A stretch of DNA of 64,000 bases from Caldanaerobius polysaccharolyticus DSM 13641. Its GTDB lineage: Bacteria > Bacillota > Thermoanaerobacteria > Thermoanaerobacterales > Caldanaerobiaceae. Below, in pieces: positions 10,401-17,412 of the stretch. Where the stretch lies: assembly GCF_000427425.1 (NCBI RefSeq), contig NZ_KE386493.1, forward strand, positions 70,711-134,710, read 5' to 3'. Positions within the stretch are counted from its first letter, which is position 1. Each line of letters begins with the position of its first letter. The notes below the pieces were generated by a model. It saw nothing but the letters and a program-made list of their open reading frames with translations. It was not told the DNA's origin and searched no databases. The position numbers and the translations under genes were made by a program.

Positions 10401-10718
10401 GGGATCGCATCAGGATATGGAAAGCAGTTTAAGCCTGATATGCAAATTACAAGGCAGGAAATGATGGTAATGGTTGTAAACGCCTTGAGGGTTAACAAAG
10501 TAGAAAAATTTGTATCCAAAGGCGATGTGTCGGTACTGGGCAAATTCAAAGATGGCGGCAAGGTGCAAAATTGGGCAAAAGACGCGATGGCTATAGGCGT
10601 GAGTAATGGCTTGATTAAAGGCACTGGCGATGAGTATCTGTCTCCTGACGGGAGGGCTACTAGGGCTCAAGCTGCTGCAGTGATATACAGGATGTTGTTG
10701 CAGCTTGGTAGGATATAG
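7425..10718 (+). CDS. manA: Multidomain surface mannanase: GH5, two CBM16, SLH domains
   Basis: 1,097 residues from ATG 7425; an in-frame GTG at 7413 would add four. Order: signal peptide (about 1-33); GH5 catalytic domain (about 40-360) with acid/base Glu177 in NEP and nucleophile Glu285 in MEEYG; two CARDB/Ig-like linkers (about 371-486 and 493-606); two tandem CBM16 modules (about 613-756 and 758-902); three S-layer homology segments (about 909-1093, with TRAEF, TRQEM and TRAQA). It is secreted and held on the cell wall by the SLH region, where it cuts mannan or glucomannan. The CBM16 copies share an exact 37-base DNA stretch (9420-9456 and 9849-9885). Length, order and the site TAAGGCGGTG (7406-7415) match my memory of T. 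polysaccharolyticum ManA. Confidence 0.96.
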   Translation: MKKVLSKLMVFVMVLTVALGNGVFIGDKQAKAAGTSGDGRFHVVGNKIVDPDGNDFVIKGVNIQGYRSWEKRSVLQDVHLIADVWKFNTVRLNCFIGQNNWGEGTGANNDIDAIIKAFTAKKVVVEIDLHDTTGYPPLSNPPPAPGQPSLDQAIAWFKELAAKYKDNPYVWFNTMNEPGSSTAPLDPQWKVANEEIIKAIRSTGADNIIVVDGWSYANEGIEQNTPTVDEKRSAVLTYGQDLLNADSAKNTIFAFHNYNEGDIQKKVEDYIDRANAKGLYVFMEEYGKDYSDAAKEGVKSGLQAVMNKGAGRIYWNWDGYDLYDLTSGTGRGSGWEINKTDGSKPTNLSWVGDKIWDDNHGITPTFDDQNPKVDLALERLIANNNGFKAGDKVQFTTFLRNSGDLPIGKDSKVVVKFYVDGVQLGDPVEISGGIAVGQRIPVTSPELTVSKTDFTVKAVIDSSSTYADGAEDAVIENNWIEAAFNSTAPSSGYELVVTGIKITPDTVKERDYVQAQVTVANQGPEATPVTNIIGWFYVNGYYYTLDDAAKSCAEQDNVTLKPGESITLSTKVKYRAAAPFNFSFVLENLYADDQNQSNNSITVNVPVKMGEGGVNMVSNPGFEDGLDSWQDWQQDMSAVPEAAHNGALGLKIGGGKAAGGGQDIPLKPNTTYILGAWAKFDSKPAGTFDVVVQYHLKDANNTYVQHILNFNETDWTYKQLLFTTPDVFGSTPQLALWKGDTSKANLYVDDVYLVEVSNLIVNGTAENGMDGWPDWGYPVSAVPEAAYGGTKGFKLSGGKQAGMGQKVALKPNTTYILGAWGKFTAKPGTYCDVIVQYHLKDANNTYVQNILRFTETDWTYKQVVFTTPDAFGSDPEFVLWKDDASNADFYADNITLVEVPSSMVNKGSIAPKFTDISSSWAKNEIQVLASKNIISGYPDGTFKPDKRITRAEFVSMLVKALGIKQSIPDVPTFSDVNKGDWYYGLVEAAKSTGIASGYGKQFKPDMQITRQEMMVMVVNALRVNKVEKFVSKGDVSVLGKFKDGGKVQNWAKDAMAIGVSNGLIKGTGDEYLSPDGRATRAQAAAVIYRMLLQLGRI

Positions 10719-10741
10719 CGTTGATAGTTAGGAGGTATACT

Positions 10742-12436
10742 ATGAGTTACGATAACTTCGAGTTAGCCATATATTGCACCGTACACTACCTTGAAAGTAT
10801 AAACGATATTTCTCAACTGGCGCAGGATTTTAAGCAATTTGAGAAGCACTTAAAGTGCAGCAAAGTATACCTGGAGACCTTTCGCGCGGATTTGCAAATT
10901 GGCAGGGAGAAGATGGTTAAAATAAAAGAATTTTTTAAGAACAAAGGCATAAAGGTTTCAGGCGGGATTACTACTGTAGCCCAGAAAGGATTATCGGGTT
11001 TTGCTGCATTTTGCTACACAAATTCAAAAAACAGGGAGAAGTTAAGGGATATTGTCCGGTTTACCGCCGAGTTATTTGATGAAATCATATTAGATGACTT
11101 TTTCTTTACCAATTGCAAATGCCAATCGTGCATACAAGCTAAAGGCGACAAAACGTGGAGTGAGTTCAGGACGCAGTTATTAAAAGAGGTATCCTGTGAG
11201 CTGGTAGACGCAGCCAAAGAGGTTAACCCTGATGTAAGGCTGATTATCAAATACCCCAATTGGTATGACCATTATCAGAATACAGGGTATAACTTAAAGG
11301 ATCAACCGCAGATATTTGATATGATATATACAGGAACGGAGACCAGGGATCCCAGGTACACTCAACAACATATACAGGGGTATTTGAGTTATTTTTTGAT
11401 GAGGTACATGGAAAATGCGAGCAAAGGCAGAAATGGCGGTGGATGGTTTGACAATTTGGACTGTCTCCACAACCTGGGGTATTATATGGAGCAAATTTAC
11501 CTTACGCTGTTCTCTAAAGCCAGAGAGGTCACTTTGTTTTCAATGGGATCGTTAAAGGACAGTGTTTACGTTCCTATGGCAGGATATGGTCTGGAAAAAA
11601 TTGATGAGTTTTTAGGTGAATTGGGAGACCCCGTAGGTGTTGCTTGCTATAAACCGTACCATTCTTCAGGAGAAGACAATCTGTACGATTACCTGGGCAT
11701 GTTGGGTATACCTTTTGAGCCGGTTGCTGAATTTCCGCAGGATAGCGACGTGGTCTTTCTTTCGGCCAGTGCGGCACATGATTCTAATATCGTAGACAAG
11801 ATAAAAAGCATGCTTTTGAGAGGAAAAACGGTATTTATGACATCAGGTCTCTTAGCAGAATTGCAGGATAGAGGGTTTGAGGATGTTGCCTTGATCAAAC
11901 GCACTGATAGAAAAGCGGTAGTGGATTTATTTGCTTGCGATACAAAGTCATGCGCTTTTCGGGTTTACAGCAGAGCGACTAAAAAGGTGTTGCTCTCTCA
12001 ACTGGAATACAGTACCAACGATTCATGGCCTGTTATCGTGGCGATAGATGAGAATAACAATTTCCCTGTGCTTTTAGAAACGCAGTATGGAAGAGGTTTG
12101 CTGTACGTGCTGAATATACCTGATAATTACAGCGATTTGTATCATTATCCTAGAGAGGTATTGCTTACAGTGCGGCAGCTATTAATGGAAAATATATTCG
12201 TTAAATTGGACTGTGAGAGCAGAGTAGGGTTGTTTGTGTACAACAACGATGCGTTTGTGGTTGAATCCTTTTTGCCGTATAATACAGACGTTAACATTAT
12301 TATTAATGGACCCCACGTTGGCCTGTTGAATATAATTTCGGGTAAAAAGGTAAAGGGAAATACCGTAGGTGACAAAACAATTTTTACGGTAAATATAGAA
12401 CCTACTGCGTATTGCGTGTACAAGTGCATAAAATAA
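10742..12436 (+). CDS. Unassigned protein with glycosidase-like (beta/alpha)8 plus GATase-like layout
   Basis: 567 residues from ATG 10742, which has AGGAGG at 10730-10735; an in-frame TTG at 10721 lies before that site. I recognise no named family. Eight strand-like segments can be followed through the first 275 residues (for example VYLETF, EIILDDFFF, RLIIKYP, FDMIYTGTETRD, GGWFDNLD, EVTLFSMGS), suggesting a TIM barrel with acidic residues at strand ends. A Rossmann/GATase-like stretch follows (VVFLSASAAHDSNIVDKI, then GKTVFMTSG), then a beta-rich tail. This is the layout of GH42-type glycosidases. A cluster NCKCQSC follows strand 4. No signal peptide. It is the last gene of the mannan operon, 23 bases after manA, so a cytoplasmic role on manno-oligosaccharides is likely but unproven. 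Confidence 0.8.
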   Translation: MSYDNFELAIYCTVHYLESINDISQLAQDFKQFEKHLKCSKVYLETFRADLQIGREKMVKIKEFFKNKGIKVSGGITTVAQKGLSGFAAFCYTNSKNREKLRDIVRFTAELFDEIILDDFFFTNCKCQSCIQAKGDKTWSEFRTQLLKEVSCELVDAAKEVNPDVRLIIKYPNWYDHYQNTGYNLKDQPQIFDMIYTGTETRDPRYTQQHIQGYLSYFLMRYMENASKGRNGGGWFDNLDCLHNLGYYMEQIYLTLFSKAREVTLFSMGSLKDSVYVPMAGYGLEKIDEFLGELGDPVGVACYKPYHSSGEDNLYDYLGMLGIPFEPVAEFPQDSDVVFLSASAAHDSNIVDKIKSMLLRGKTVFMTSGLLAELQDRGFEDVALIKRTDRKAVVDLFACDTKSCAFRVYSRATKKVLLSQLEYSTNDSWPVIVAIDENNNFPVLLETQYGRGLLYVLNIPDNYSDLYHYPREVLLTVRQLLMENIFVKLDCESRVGLFVYNNDAFVVESFLPYNTDVNIIINGPHVGLLNIISGKKVKGNTVGDKTIFTVNIEPTAYCVYKCIK

Positions 12437-12463
12437 AAAAGGAAATAAAATTTAAAAATTGGG

Positions 12464-12491
12464 GCCTTGCTCTATGAAGAGCAGGGCTTTT
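12464..12491 (+). terminator. Intrinsic terminator of the mannan operon
   Basis: Ten-base-pair stem with one G-U pair (12464-12473 with 12478-12487), loop ATGA, then TTTT. It sits 28 bases after the last operon gene. Confidence 0.85.
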
Positions 12492-12495
12492 ATAT

Positions 12496-12524
12496 TTGCA
12501 CAACACTTAAAATTTTTATATAAT
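12496..12524 (+). promoter_or_regulatory. SigA-type promoter for the NSS transporter operon
   Basis: TTGCAC (12496-12501), 17-base spacer, TATAAT (12519-12524), directly after the preceding terminator and 44 bases before the transporter start. Confidence 0.7.
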
Positions 12525-12567
12525 TTTATAGTAATAAATATTTAAAAAGGAGTAGTGATAGTAAGAT

Positions 12568-14154
12568 ATGTCAAATAGTCGCGAAAACTGGGGATCAAAA
12601 ATCGGCCTTATATTAGCAATGGCAGGAAATGCAGTAGGGCTGGGAAACTTTTGGAGGTATCCTTATCTGGCTGCCTCTAATGGCGGCGGGGCTTTTATGA
12701 TTCCGTACATAGCTGCCATAATTGTTTTGGGTATACCTATTTTACTGGTTGAATGGAATCTAGGAAGGTATGGAAGCAAATACGGCTATGGCACTATAGG
12801 ACCATTGATATACCTTCAGGCCAGGGAAAGCGTCAAGCCTAGATATGCCCTTATATTTGGCTCGGTTTGCGGTATGCTCGCATTTGTAGTGACAATATTG
12901 ATAAATTCCTATTATAATCATATAATAGGTTGGACGCTAGGTTACAGTTACCTTTCAGCTATCGGTACTTACATAAACAACGATATATCTACAGGGGAAT
13001 TGTTTGCAAGGTATATACAGTCTCCCAGCTTAGAACTTACGTTCTGGATTATTGCCGTGGCAGCATTAGGCCTTGCTGTAATGAAGGGTATCCAGCACGG
13101 TATTGAGGTATGGTCAAAGATAATGATGCCTGTTCTTTACGTTTTTGGAATAATACTTGCCATAAGGTCTCTGACCATAGGAAGTCCTGTAAGGCCGGAT
13201 TGGTCAGCAATAAAAGGGCTAAATTACTTATGGAATCCGGATTGGAGCAAGTTGACATGGCAGACAGCTCTAAAGGCATCGGGACAGGTATTTTACACCC
13301 TCTCATTAGGCATGGGTATAATACCTAATTATGCGTCGTACCTTAAGTCGGATGATGATATAGTTTTGTCAGGTATTACTACGGCATCTTTAAACGAGTT
13401 TGCCGAAGTTATATTGGGAGGTTCTATAGTCATTCCTATAGCTTACGCATTCTTGGGTCCTAAGGGCTTAGGATCAGGTATAGGCCTGTCGTTTATATCC
13501 CTTCCCAACATCTTCAGGAATATGAGCGGTGGGCAGATATTTGGAACTTTATGGTTTTTGCTGTTATTCTTTGCCGGGTTTACATCAGCTGTTGCCATGT
13601 ACAATTACCTTACCACTCTACTGGATGAAGACCTTGGAATTGGTAGGAGATTTGCATCTTTCGTGGTATTTATGCTGTATATAATAAGTGGTCTACCGGT
13701 AGGGCTGGAGCCTATTTTGACCGGCACATCAAATCTCGTTTACTTTACTGAGCTGGACAACTGGGTAGGGAGCTATGTTATACTCGTTTTGGGGATGTTG
13801 GAAATGATAGCAGGTGCATGGTTTTTCGGGAAGAGGTGGCTTGACGAGACTAATAAAGGATCTTACTGGAAAGTAAAACCATGGTTTTTCAATATATTTG
13901 TAAGGGTTGCCTCTCCATTGCTTTTGATAACCTTGATAGTGTTTTCTACAATGGATTATATACGGCAAGGGTATTTTAAATGGGTGCCTTCATTTGTGGA
14001 AAGTACACCTCAACTTATTCCATGGGTTCAGGCTGCGAGAATTGTTCTGTTGCTTGTAGGCGTAATAGGGTTTGTAGAATCTTATATGTCGATTAAGCAA
14101 AAGTATTATAGGGAAATAGCCAAGAACAAAAAACTGGATGAATTGGCTGCGTGA
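12568..14154 (+). CDS. Sodium-dependent transporter, NSS/SNF family
   Basis: 528 residues, about twelve membrane segments. The family signature is at the N terminus (GLILAMAGNAVGLGNFWRYPYLAASNGGGAF), which forms the sodium and substrate site in unwound helix 1 of LeuT-like proteins. Bacterial members import amino acids with Na+. It is followed after 24 bases by a 35-residue membrane peptide gene of MetS type, which points to the MetPS subgroup (methionine/alanine uptake). The ribosome site AAAGGAG is rather far (about 15 bases) from the ATG. Substrate is inferred. Confidence 0.92.
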   Translation: MSNSRENWGSKIGLILAMAGNAVGLGNFWRYPYLAASNGGGAFMIPYIAAIIVLGIPILLVEWNLGRYGSKYGYGTIGPLIYLQARESVKPRYALIFGSVCGMLAFVVTILINSYYNHIIGWTLGYSYLSAIGTYINNDISTGELFARYIQSPSLELTFWIIAVAALGLAVMKGIQHGIEVWSKIMMPVLYVFGIILAIRSLTIGSPVRPDWSAIKGLNYLWNPDWSKLTWQTALKASGQVFYTLSLGMGIIPNYASYLKSDDDIVLSGITTASLNEFAEVILGGSIVIPIAYAFLGPKGLGSGIGLSFISLPNIFRNMSGGQIFGTLWFLLLFFAGFTSAVAMYNYLTTLLDEDLGIGRRFASFVVFMLYIISGLPVGLEPILTGTSNLVYFTELDNWVGSYVILVLGMLEMIAGAWFFGKRWLDETNKGSYWKVKPWFFNIFVRVASPLLLITLIVFSTMDYIRQGYFKWVPSFVESTPQLIPWVQAARIVLLLVGVIGFVESYMSIKQKYYREIAKNKKLDELAA

Positions 14155-14178
14155 TCAAAAATATACAGGAGGGAGAAT

Positions 14179-14286
14179 ATGACACCGGAAGCGATTGGTT
14201 TTATGGTTGGAACATGGACGCTGATTATAAGTTGTGTATATATCACTTTTTCATCACTTTTAAAGCATAGCAACGGTAAATTATAA
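14179..14286 (+). CDS. MetS-like small subunit of the NSS transporter
   Basis: 35 residues (begins MTPEAIGFMVGTWTLI, ends KHSNGKL). The ATG is preceded by AGGAGGGA at 14167-14174. One hydrophobic helix with a short charged tail. Position directly behind an NSS transporter, size, and the start MTPEAI..M.. followed by a single membrane span match the small subunit family of methionine/alanine importers, where the peptide is needed for transport. It is short enough to be missed by automatic callers. Function follows from the family; it has not been shown for this pair. Confidence 0.8.
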   Translation: MTPEAIGFMVGTWTLIISCVYITFSSLLKHSNGKL

Positions 14287-14300
14287 TTGTGCTTATACCG

Positions 14301-14336
14301 TATCCCCGTTTTATGGGGATATTGTAATTTTATTTT
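14301..14336 (+). terminator. Probable intrinsic terminator after the MetS-like gene
   Basis: Seven-base-pair stem TATCCCC/GGGGATA (14301-14307 with 14315-14321), followed by a T-rich but interrupted tail. Confidence 0.6.
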
Positions 14337-14356
14337 TATAAAATGGAGGAATTGCT

Positions 14357-15046
14357 TTGATTGATAAGAGAAATTTATCAGAAGTCGTTCATAAATTAAA
14401 GCAAAAAATATCTGCTTTTCCTGACGGGGTTGTTGTAAAAAGATTATATCGCAGGATTGATGAAATAGAAAAATTATACGAGAAAATAGAAATTCCAGAA
14501 CAGATGGAGGATGTGTACAAATTTCTTGTCAGCAGAGGCGATAAATTGTTGAAGATGTGTAAAAAAGACTATGGAAGAGATATGGTAAAAAGCATAGAAT
14601 ATTACATCAGGTATCTAAAAGCGGCGTCTTATGATTTTAAAGGAGAAGGAGCGAAACTCAATAATTATGTGCGAGCTTTTTTGATTATGTCTATGCTATT
14701 TTTTGCTCTATCTCCTCAATATTTTGGCTTTTTATTGCCTCTTATGTTTATAATACCTGCTTATATAAGCCTTAAAGGTATTAAAAAGAGATCTAAGTAT
14801 GCTTTTCGGGTATCTTTAACCTTTGTACCTGTGGGTATTATGGTAGGCTCTACCTGGACTAGATTTTTAGTATACGCTTTACAAAACTATGACAGGGTGA
14901 TTTTGGACACGGCAAAGGAAATAAATGCTACTGTGGCTGTTGCGAAGCTTTTTGTGTTTGTCCCGGGGATATTGGGTATTATTCTGATAGCGGTATCTTT
15001 TTTAGCTAGTTATTGGGGTTACAAATGCAGGGATTATTTTATATAA
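14357..15046 (+). CDS. Membrane protein of unknown function
   Basis: 229 residues from a TTG start with TGGAGGA at 14344-14350. The first 105 residues are charged and mostly helical, probably cytoplasmic, with a coiled-coil-like stretch (RRIDEIEKLYEKIE). The rest holds about four hydrophobic segments: two closely spaced at roughly 105-140, one near 150-175 and one near 200-222. I do not recognise the family. It lies between the NSS transporter genes and a metal-type ArsR regulator; neither neighbour defines a role. Confidence 0.8.
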   Translation: MIDKRNLSEVVHKLKQKISAFPDGVVVKRLYRRIDEIEKLYEKIEIPEQMEDVYKFLVSRGDKLLKMCKKDYGRDMVKSIEYYIRYLKAASYDFKGEGAKLNNYVRAFLIMSMLFFALSPQYFGFLLPLMFIIPAYISLKGIKKRSKYAFRVSLTFVPVGIMVGSTWTRFLVYALQNYDRVILDTAKEINATVAVAKLFVFVPGILGIILIAVSFLASYWGYKCRDYFI

Positions 15047-15077
15047 TCCTGTACAATATATAAGAGGTGAAGGGTGT

Positions 15078-15443
15078 ATGTACAATAAAAGTGAAGTGGA
15101 AAGCTGTAGCTGCACCATAATTCATGAAAATGTAGTAGAAAAGATTAGAGAACACATGCCTCAGGATGAAGTTTTGTACGATCTTGCAGAGCTTTTTAAG
15201 GTCTTTGGCGATACCACGAGGATAAAAATACTGTACGCATTGTTTGAGTCTGAAATGTGCGTGTGCGACTTAGCGGCACTACTGGGTGTAAGTCAGTCGG
15301 CTGTATCTCATCAACTGCGGGTGTTGAAGCAATCCAGGCTTGTAAAGTATAGAAAAGAGGGTAAGGTTGTCTATTATTCCCTTGACGACGAGCATGTAAA
15401 GAGAATATTTGATCAAGGGTTTAGCCATATAAAAGAGAGTTAA
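15078..15443 (+). CDS. ArsR/SmtB-family repressor, CadC-like
   Basis: 121 residues. Winged helix-turn-helix with LAALLGVSQSAVSHQLRVLKQS as the recognition region and a beta-wing KEGKVVYYSL. Cysteines at 10, 12, 61 and 63 (CSC near the N terminus and CVC in helix 3) match the soft-metal site of CadC-type sensors; Asp103, His106 and His117 near the C terminus could form the alpha-5 site as well. Such proteins leave DNA on binding Cd, Pb or Zn. No metal pump or other obvious target gene adjoins it, so what it regulates is not visible here. ATG with GAGGTGA upstream. Confidence 0.9.
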   Translation: MYNKSEVESCSCTIIHENVVEKIREHMPQDEVLYDLAELFKVFGDTTRIKILYALFESEMCVCDLAALLGVSQSAVSHQLRVLKQSRLVKYRKEGKVVYYSLDDEHVKRIFDQGFSHIKES

Positions 15444-15493
15444 TTTGGATGTAGTATTGAATTCCGCAAAAGCGTTGAAATACAGAAGTCCGC

Positions 15494-15522
15494 TTGACAT
15501 CGTATATTCAAAAAAGTATTAT
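15494..15522 (+). promoter_or_regulatory. SigA promoter for the DUF2225 gene
   Basis: Consensus TTGACA (15494-15499), 17-base spacer, TATTAT (15517-15522), 61 bases before the start codon. Confidence 0.8.
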
Positions 15523-15582
15523 TAAAATGTATAGCTAAAATGCAATTGTCTAGTTATCTGTTAATGGGAGAGGTAAACGCGT

Positions 15583-16224
15583 ATGTTGTACGATAAAGAG
15601 ATAGAATGCCCTTTATGCAAATCTAAATTTATAACAAAGAAAGTGGCTATGAGTCATCTTACCATGGAGTTTCGCGATACTGATTTTCTGGAGCGCTATA
15701 GCGGGATGTACCCGTTTTTGTACGATGTAAATGTATGTCCTGATTGCGGTTATGCGGCATTGGATAAGCAGTTTGCTAAATTGTCTCCGGTACAAAGAGA
15801 AATCGTGAGCAATCAAGTGCAAAAAAAATGGGTTAAAAAGGATTTTGGCGGAGAGCGTTCGCTTAAGAAAGCCTTGAACGCTTATAAGCTGGCGTTGTAC
15901 GTATCTGACCTAAAAAAAGACCCGGCGTACGTTAAGGCTAGCATTTTGCACAGGATAGCGTGGATATACAGGATTATGGAAGATAAGAACAATGAACGTA
16001 AATTTCTTGATTATGCTGTAAAGTACTATACCATGGCATATGAACAGGACAATGTAAATCAAATAAAGGTAGCATATCTGATTGGGGATCTATGTAGGAG
16101 ATTGGAGAATAAAAGCGAAGCCGTTAAATGGTATAGTATTGTGGTAAATAATCCTGCAAAGGCCGGAAATAGCTTTATAGTAAATATGGCCCGCGAAGGC
16201 TGGCAGGCTTGTAGAAATGGCTGA
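15583..16224 (+). CDS. DUF2225 protein (zinc ribbon plus TPR-like helices)
   Basis: 213 residues. Two CxxC pairs (Cys9/Cys12 and Cys52/Cys55) form a zinc ribbon at the N terminus, followed by a helical repeat region (about 90-210) of TPR type with ALYVSDLKKDPAYVKASILHRIAWIYR. This is the DUF2225 family, common in clostridia and of unknown biochemical role. It has its own consensus promoter and terminator, so it is a single-gene unit. Confidence 0.88.
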   Translation: MLYDKEIECPLCKSKFITKKVAMSHLTMEFRDTDFLERYSGMYPFLYDVNVCPDCGYAALDKQFAKLSPVQREIVSNQVQKKWVKKDFGGERSLKKALNAYKLALYVSDLKKDPAYVKASILHRIAWIYRIMEDKNNERKFLDYAVKYYTMAYEQDNVNQIKVAYLIGDLCRRLENKSEAVKWYSIVVNNPAKAGNSFIVNMAREGWQACRNG

Positions 16225-16239
16225 AAGGCCATATTTTTG
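16217..16239 (+). terminator. Intrinsic terminator overlapping the DUF2225 stop
   Basis: ATGGCT (16217-16222) pairs with GGCCAT (16227-16232) with a GAAA loop that contains part of the stop codon, then ATTTTTG. Confidence 0.65.
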
Positions 16240-16309
16240 TGTGCGCGACATACGCTCATGTGGTAAAATAAAATGGAATATCCTGATATTTTAAAGGGGG
16301 ATAATAGCA

Positions 16310-17389
16310 TTGCCGAAAGAAACTATGACTCCGAGGGAGAGATGGGAAGCGGTATTGAAAAGGCAGAAACCTGATAGACTGCCCATGGATTATTGGGCTA
16401 CTGCCGAAGCCAATGAAAAACTGATGAAATATTTAAATTGCAGCAGTCAGGAAGAACTTTATAAAAAACTACATATCGACAAACCTGTTGCAGTGGGCCC
16501 AGCGTATATTGGTCCAAAACTAGAAAAAGATACTGATATGTACGGTTGTCGTTACAGGAACGTTGAGTATAGTGGGGGAGTTTATGCTGAATGTGTTTAT
16601 CATCCCCTCGCTCAGTACGAGACGGTAGAAGAGATAGAGAAAAATTATGTATGGCCAACGGTGGATTGGTTTGATTATAGCGTCATTCCATCTCAAATAA
16701 AAGGAAAAGAGGAATATCCGGTACAGGGTGGCGGTTCTGAGCCATTTCTCATATATAAAAATCTTCGAGGTCAGGAGCAGGCTTTTATAGATTTAATATT
16801 ATATCCTGATATAGTAGAATACTGCCTGGATAAATTATTCGATTTTTGCTATGAAAATACTTTAAGAATATATGAACAAATACCTGGTAAGATTACGTTT
16901 TCATATATTGCTGAAGATATGGGAGCGGAAATCGATCTCATGTATTCTCCAGACCAGATCAGACGGTTTTTATTGCCGCGCATGAAGCGAATGATCGATC
17001 TAGCCCATGAGGCAGGAGTATATGCATTCCACCACAACGATGGGGCGATACGAAAGATCGTGCCGGATTTAATAGATATAGGTATAGACATATTAAACCC
17101 TGTACAATGGAGGTGCAATGGTATGGATCGAGAGGGTTTAAAGCGTGATTTTGGCGATAAATTGATATTCCACGGTGGTGTAGATAATCAATACACGCTG
17201 GCGTTTGGTTCGGTTGAAGAAGTGAAAAATGAAGTTATAGATAACATACGCATACTTGGAGCTGGTGGAGGCTATATTATCGCACCGTGCCACAATATCC
17301 AATCTGTAAGCCCTCCAGAGAATATTGTGGCGATGTACGAAACCGGTTATGAATACGGATGGACATTTGTGGACTCTGGTGCATTTTGA
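16310..17389 (+). CDS. Uroporphyrinogen decarboxylase-family (URO-D/MtaA-like) protein
   Basis: 359 residues from a TTG start with GGGGGA upstream (an in-frame ATG follows at 16325). The family is clear from MTPRERWEAVLKRQKPDRLPMDYW at the start, FHHNDGAIRKIVPDLIDIGIDILNPVQ in the middle and IFHGGVDNQ, GAGGGYIIAPCHNIQ near the end. True HemE is unlikely: no heme-pathway neighbours are present, and in this group many members are methyltransferases acting on corrinoid proteins or small methylated compounds. The gene is followed 23 bases later by the remains of a sugar-binding protein gene, so it may once have served an uptake and demethylation pathway. Substrate unknown. Confidence 0.88.
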   Translation: MPKETMTPRERWEAVLKRQKPDRLPMDYWATAEANEKLMKYLNCSSQEELYKKLHIDKPVAVGPAYIGPKLEKDTDMYGCRYRNVEYSGGVYAECVYHPLAQYETVEEIEKNYVWPTVDWFDYSVIPSQIKGKEEYPVQGGGSEPFLIYKNLRGQEQAFIDLILYPDIVEYCLDKLFDFCYENTLRIYEQIPGKITFSYIAEDMGAEIDLMYSPDQIRRFLLPRMKRMIDLAHEAGVYAFHHNDGAIRKIVPDLIDIGIDILNPVQWRCNGMDREGLKRDFGDKLIFHGGVDNQYTLAFGSVEEVKNEVIDNIRILGAGGGYIIAPCHNIQSVSPPENIVAMYETGYEYGWTFVDSGAF

Positions 17390-17412
17390 TGGAGAGGTGT
17401 TAAGGCAAAGGC

